Source: Allolobophora icterica
Lineage: Eukaryota; Annelida; Clitellata; Crassiclitellata; Lumbricidae
Direction of reading: 5' to 3'
Length of the DNA stretch: 64,000 bases
Assembly: GCA_963556255.1 (NCBI GenBank)
Contig: OY744606.1
Coordinates: forward strand, 72,478,908 to 72,542,907
A program made the translations under genes and the position numbers. Shown piece after piece: positions 63,823 through 64,000 of the stretch. The notes under the pieces were generated by a model. The model was not told the DNA's origin. It searched no databases and worked only from the letters and a program-made list of their open reading frames with translations. Position 1 is the first letter of the stretch. Every line of letters starts with the position of its first letter.

Positions 63823-64000
63823 CTGTTACATGTCAACTTAAATAAATGCGTACTTTGTCATATTGCAATCTGTTACATGTCATAAGTTATATACACTGTA
63901 CTTTGTCGTATTGAAAATGGACGACACGTTTAAAGTCTGAGGAAACAACCTGGTAGTTGAGAGCAGATATCTGGGATTTGAGGCAGTCATGTTTTAAGTC
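63823..64000 (-). other. Amidase intron (continues beyond the window)
   Basis: No exon in the last 178 bases. CTGTTACATGTCA is repeated at about 63823 and 63869. Confidence 0.6.

Overview
This window is metazoan nuclear DNA. It has spliced genes with canonical splice sites, a large load of LINE, SINE and DNA-transposon copies, long microsatellites, and a complete Polinton/Maverick. The recurrent TAGGCCTA-type words and the repeat style suggest a marine invertebrate, perhaps an echinoderm or other invertebrate deuterostome. That placement is only an impression.

Two host genes can be rebuilt exon by exon on the minus strand because every junction keeps phase. (1) A sacsin-like giant protein gene, 24303 down to 10531, has six visible exons and about 3,386 codons. 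It carries two GHKL (Hsp90-type) ATPase units and ends in a HEPN domain whose central motif is split by the last intron. One intron uses a GC donor. (2) An amidase-signature hydrolase gene, 63822 down to 32213, has seven visible exons. The exon with the catalytic Gly/Ser-rich signature is at 63622-63822, and the N-terminal exons lie beyond the window.

The amidase intron between 53989 and 33068 is about 20.9 kb long, almost all of it inserted DNA. A hAT-like element (33432-53613, 8-bp target duplication AGTGGATA) landed in an intron of about 730 bp. An 18.7-kb Polinton (34757-53445, 6-bp duplication GACGGT, AGTAGATATATTAG termini) then landed inside that element. The Polinton encodes, on the minus strand, two fibre-like proteins, an adenain-type protease, a protein-primed DNA polymerase B, a SAP/NUMOD-like protein, a double-jelly-roll major capsid protein, several small virion-type proteins, a penton-like minor capsid protein and a packaging ATPase. 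On the plus strand it has a spliced gene of unknown function and a fusion of zinc ribbon, phospholipase A2-like domain, DDE integrase and chromodomain. All its reading frames look open, so it reads as a potentially intact endogenous virus-like element.

The rest is repeat-rich. At least a dozen short non-autonomous hAT-like elements, each with its own terminal inverted repeat (TIR), have exact or near-exact 8-bp target duplications. Several sit inside older LINE fragments or in introns of the two genes, which gives a relative order of insertions. A nearly complete LINE (about 55.4-59.2 kb) sits in another amidase intron. 0-2.7 kb and 25.4-27.7 kb are stacks of nested repeats.
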